Assembly (NCBI GenBank): GCA_003550325.1
Contig: QKWP01000001.1
Location: 508,099-572,098 of the forward strand
DNA from: Gigaspora rosea
Lineage: Eukaryota > Glomeromycota > Glomeromycetes > Diversisporales > Gigasporaceae
DNA: 64,000 bases
Reading direction: 5' to 3'
Shown: piece after piece, positions 61,021 through 64,000 of the stretch
Position numbering within the stretch: the stretch's first letter is position 1
Layout of the letters: every line of letters begins with the position of its first letter
Program-made: the position numbers and the translations under genes
The notes under the pieces: model-generated
Database searches by the model: none
Told to the model about the DNA's origin: nothing
What the model saw: the letters and a program-made list of their open reading frames with translations, nothing else

Positions 61021-62345
61021 CATTTTTGTTTCTTCTTTACTAACTGATTTAGTTATGACTTTCATGAACTGTTTGAATTATTTGTTGTTCATCTTTATTT
61101 TTTATAGTTTAGATTGTTCTTTTGAAGTTTTATCTCACAGTCACTACCAAATGTTATGGGGTGAATCATAGGTTTATTTAGTTTATACACAAAAATATAG
61201 TTTTTATGATATAAGGCATTCACCAGAGGCTTGACAATAGTAATTTGGTATTAATAATTTATTAAATGATTTATTAGAATGTTTTATTAAAAGTATTATA
61301 TATTAAATATTAGAATCTCATAGGATATCCTCTCAACTAACATGAATTCTCAGAGCTTTTATAACTTCAATACTTCAATTATCTTAACAAACTCAAGGGG
61401 CTTAGGGATTAAATCTTAACAAATTTTTAAGGGAAACTCATACTAGTGTAAGGGCTTACATAATAATTACAACTTAATTTAAGAAAATGTGAAGGCTTTG
61501 CTTCATCTTCTAATATTTTATTTTGGAAGGATTTGATTCTGTTTTTTAGTTTCTTGTTCTTCACTTCTCCAATTTCTACACGTTTAGGTTCTTTAGATTT
61601 CATATTGGTTTGTTGATTGTATTCAGCCGATAAGTCATTCTTAATTTAAGCCTTAAGTTAAATTACAAACTTGTTTACTAGTTTCATTCGGCCAATAAGC
61701 CTCATCTAATAACTGAATTCTGTTATTTTTGATTTTCGGTTGTAAATCCAACTCAAGTCATAATTTTGCTGCATCGAATTTGTAGATCCACTTTTTAGCC
61801 CATGTCATTAGCATATTTCAGCAATAGTGTTAGATCCACGGCTTAAGTTTTAGTATTTTGAGGAGCTCGGATGGTTGTTGCAACTTATTAATCAATAAAT
61901 GACATATTAGTTTATAATTCGTAGTGTAAAATATGTAACCAATATAATGTATTAATTAATACTATATGTATTATTTTATATAGTATTAAAAATAAATATA
62001 AAAATCAAAATGCACCTGTTCCTGGTCAAGATGTAAACTCGATTGCTAAAACGTCTACAACGAATATAATATCACGAATTTACAAACGATCCCATATTGA
62101 GTATCAGAGTAAGCTTAATATATACTCAAATGCAGTACTAGCAGACCCATGTATAGATATTCTAGAATGATGGCGAATAAATGAAGCTAATTATCCAAAT
62201 CTTTTAAGATTTGCTAGAGACTGCCTTCCGATACCTGCTATGAGTGCTCCTAGTGAAGAAGTTTTTTGTGTTAGTGGCGATATGATAAGTGAAAAGCGGA
62301 GTCAATTAAATGAAAAAACAGTATGAATGGTGATGTGTTTAAGGT

Positions 62346-63080
62346 CATGGTGAACCATATGTATATAACTTAATATTATTTTTAATAGTTTAAATCATGC
62401 GATTATTTTAACTAATTTATATTTAAATCATACTTGAGCATATATAATAAGTCACTTGCTGATTTAAATTGAACCAGATAATACATTTGTATTAAGAAGT
62501 TGTGAAAACAGCTTTTTATAATAGGTGGATATAAAAAAAATAGTCTTGAAATTTAACCAAATAAGGAACTTGTATTGATCATTCGTTGGAACGGAACACT
62601 ATTGTATGAGGGCAAATATGATTAATCAGATAATCTATTACTCGCAAAGTACGCATATGCATGAATTCGAAATAAATAAAATTTTTAGTGATTTTTATTT
62701 AAGAATTTTACTAACTATAACCGGCAGTAACGATCACTAGTGTCATGTGACATATAAAATTACATACGTACGTATATATGTAAAAATTTTAATTTATTAT
62801 TAACATTATTGTATTGATTTTATTTACAACGAACGTGCGTATGCATGTATATATTACTTATTTTTAGACAATTGTAACTACCAAAAAATTCGTTTTCACA
62901 GAATTGCCTTTATTGGCTTTAACTATTTTATCAGCTATGCACAACTATACATATACTTATATAAATCACTAAATTATGAGTAGGACAGCTTGTGTTACTT
63001 CGCTTACCACCTACAGAGTTCGCTTCGCTCATCCTGTAGTCGCTCACTATGGTGTTGCCTCCGCTCCGCTCCTATTTCCT
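62346..63080. other. Non-coding stretch
   Basis: AT-rich with ACGTACGTATA runs near 62765. 63003-63070 is a small GC-richer patch (CGCTTCGCTC, CGCTCCGCTCC). No gene. Confidence 0.4.
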
Positions 63081-63135
63081 AAACCAATCCTAACACTAAC
63101 CTGACCCTAACCCTAACCCTAACTCTAACCGTAAC
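63081..63135. repeat. Short interstitial telomere-like CCCTAA run
   Basis: CCCTAACCCTAACCCTAA at 63105-63122 inside a longer CTAAC-rich stretch with variants (CTAACACTAACCTGA before, CTCTAACCGTAAC after). Matches the common fungal telomere repeat TTAGGG, read as its complement. Only about three perfect units. Confidence 0.7.
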
Positions 63136-64000
63136 TTTAAAGCCAATTTTCTATCTCAACAATATCAAAAATCAATCACAAAACCTAACATATGGTACAA
63201 TGAATAAGTCAAATACAATGCAAAAAAAACTAACACTAACGACGAACGTATCCAGTAATGCATTAAAAAGCGAAATGATAACAACCTATCCTGAACCTGA
63301 AAAGAATTAGTATTGCACAAACACGTAACTAAAAGCAAAAAAATGAAATGAATGCTTAGCTATACAGTTGAGAAACCCAATTCCAAAGTAATGCACTAGC
63401 AACAAACCGGACAATACACAAGACAAAAATACCCCAGTAGTTACTATCAACGAAAAGACTTTAAAATGATGATACTAAAAATGAAAAAACCAAGGTTACA
63501 TGCCAAAAGAATATGGAAGAAAGAGCACCAAAGTGGACGACACCAACGACGGAAAAAGGAGAAGGACGCCAAACTAAACGATGAAAGAAGAATAATTAGC
63601 GACAAGAAGAAGCAGACAGCACCAGGGTGTAGGTGAGATTTTCTGGGTCACGTGACAATCCGATCTCCGATCCAGGTTGGGATCACATGACCATGTAATC
63701 ACTTATTTGCATGGTAATACAAACTCCTAGAGAGGAAATAGCCAATCGGAGAGTGCAAATTTTAACTATTCCAGATCCACCAACAAAGAATCCCAATATG
63801 TGCACAACAAAAAAGAAAAAAGTGAAATATGCAAAATCTAATACTTTAATCAATCTTGGTGCACTAATATTAAAAATGATGGCAATGTAAATTTTATATA
63901 GTATACATCACTCTAACCTGATAGCCTCTAATATTAAGTTCCTAACCCTAAATTTTTATTAACGCACTTAGTTTATTTATAAAATTGTAAGTTTTTTTTT
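63136..64000. other. Non-coding A-rich stretch to the window end
   Basis: No gene. A GTCACGTGAC-like palindromic patch with repeated TCCGATC words is at 63640-63690. Another single CCTAACCCTAA is at about 63940. Confidence 0.4.

Larger units (their letters stand above)
56711..61990 (-). mobile_element. Gypsy-type LTR retrotransposon relic inside the hAT gene
   Basis: A block of about 105 bp at 56712-56818 recurs in direct orientation at 61150-61254 (TTTATTTAGTTTATA(T/C)AC..AAGGCATTC(G/A)CCAGAG), marking matching LTR ends. Between them, on the minus strand, lie gag with a zinc knuckle, protease, reverse transcriptase and RNase H. No integrase is recognisable between RNase H (57362) and the left repeat, so that part seems deleted. 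The sequence after the right repeat (61255-61990) is unassigned and may include the rest of the right LTR. The right limit is therefore an estimate. Confidence 0.75.
55720..62345 (+). pseudogene. hAT transposase, split by an LTR retrotransposon
   Basis: 5' part 55720-56710: SFIAVTIHYL, GSHIGTAISNAMEICLYE, KLVAVTHNNASSYNKFLQDFHIPC, then after a probable intron DINTRWNSTFEICNQAVEL, and WLVQECQAVTAKLLGYC just before the insertion. 3' part about 61990-62345: the hATC dimerisation region, INEANYPNLLRFARDCLPIPA, MSAPSEEVF, VSGDMISEKRSQLNEKTV. A central portion of the catalytic domain is missing or unrecognised. Several stops are present (for example in the DILE-stop-WRINEA stretch). This is a BED/hAT-type cut-and-paste transposase of the superfamily that could have mobilised the 8-bp-target MITEs in this window; no direct TIR match was shown. 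Confidence 0.82.

Overview
This is an AT-rich eukaryotic window, very probably from an arbuscular mycorrhizal (Glomeromycotina) fungus of the Rhizophagus type. That placing is inference. It rests on short GT-AG and occasional GC-AG introns, multi-exon fungal P450 genes, a relic of a kinase-tail/Sel1-repeat protein, an RNase H-bearing LINE, pogo/CENP-B and hAT transposase remains, tRNA-headed SINEs and a very high density of MITEs. There is no prokaryotic signal, no CRISPR array, no rRNA and no convincing stand-alone tRNA gene.

Host genes are few. A seven-exon cytochrome P450 (26094-28111) reads intact as 512 residues with AGTDT, ExxR, PERF and FGAGRRLCTG motifs. A paralogue with the same seven-exon structure (1647-3910) is dead: one base is lost in exon 6 and a TGA falls inside the heme-cysteine motif. 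A third, much older relic (about 9712-10178) keeps only exon 1 and part of intron 1. One other plausible intact gene is a single-exon multi-pass membrane protein with a signal peptide (20211-21065, minus). A relic of a kinase-tail plus Sel1-repeat protein lies at 42590-43330 (minus).

Layout. 1-1005: a hAT fold-back element with a second hAT MITE nested in one arm. 1.6-3.9 kb: P450 pseudogene. 4-8.8 kb: a chain of TA-type and hAT-type MITEs. 9.2-14 kb: P450 relic, tandem repeats, and a TIR-bounded block holding a tRNA-headed retroelement that itself holds a hAT MITE. 14-20 kb: mostly featureless AT-rich DNA. 20-25.5 kb: membrane-protein gene and paired inverted-repeat elements. 26-28 kb: intact P450. 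28-37.6 kb: MITEs, minisatellite, a long palindrome, two SINEs. 37.66-42.48 kb: a pogo-like transposon with matching TIRs and a transposase broken by stops and a frameshift. 42.6-43.7 kb: Sel1 relic and a tandem duplication. 48.4-55.6 kb: a minus-strand LINE relic (ORF1, endonuclease, reverse transcriptase, RNase H). 55.7-62.3 kb: a hAT transposase split by a minus-strand Gypsy-type LTR element, whose RT is itself split by a hAT MITE. About 63.1 kb: a short interstitial CCCTAA run.

Most of the interest lies in the nesting, which gives relative ages of insertions, in the live/dead P450 pair, and in the pogo transposase, which carries a canonical-looking PCNA-binding box next to a 15-nt repeat tract. 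I did not find a clearly new multi-gene biological system.
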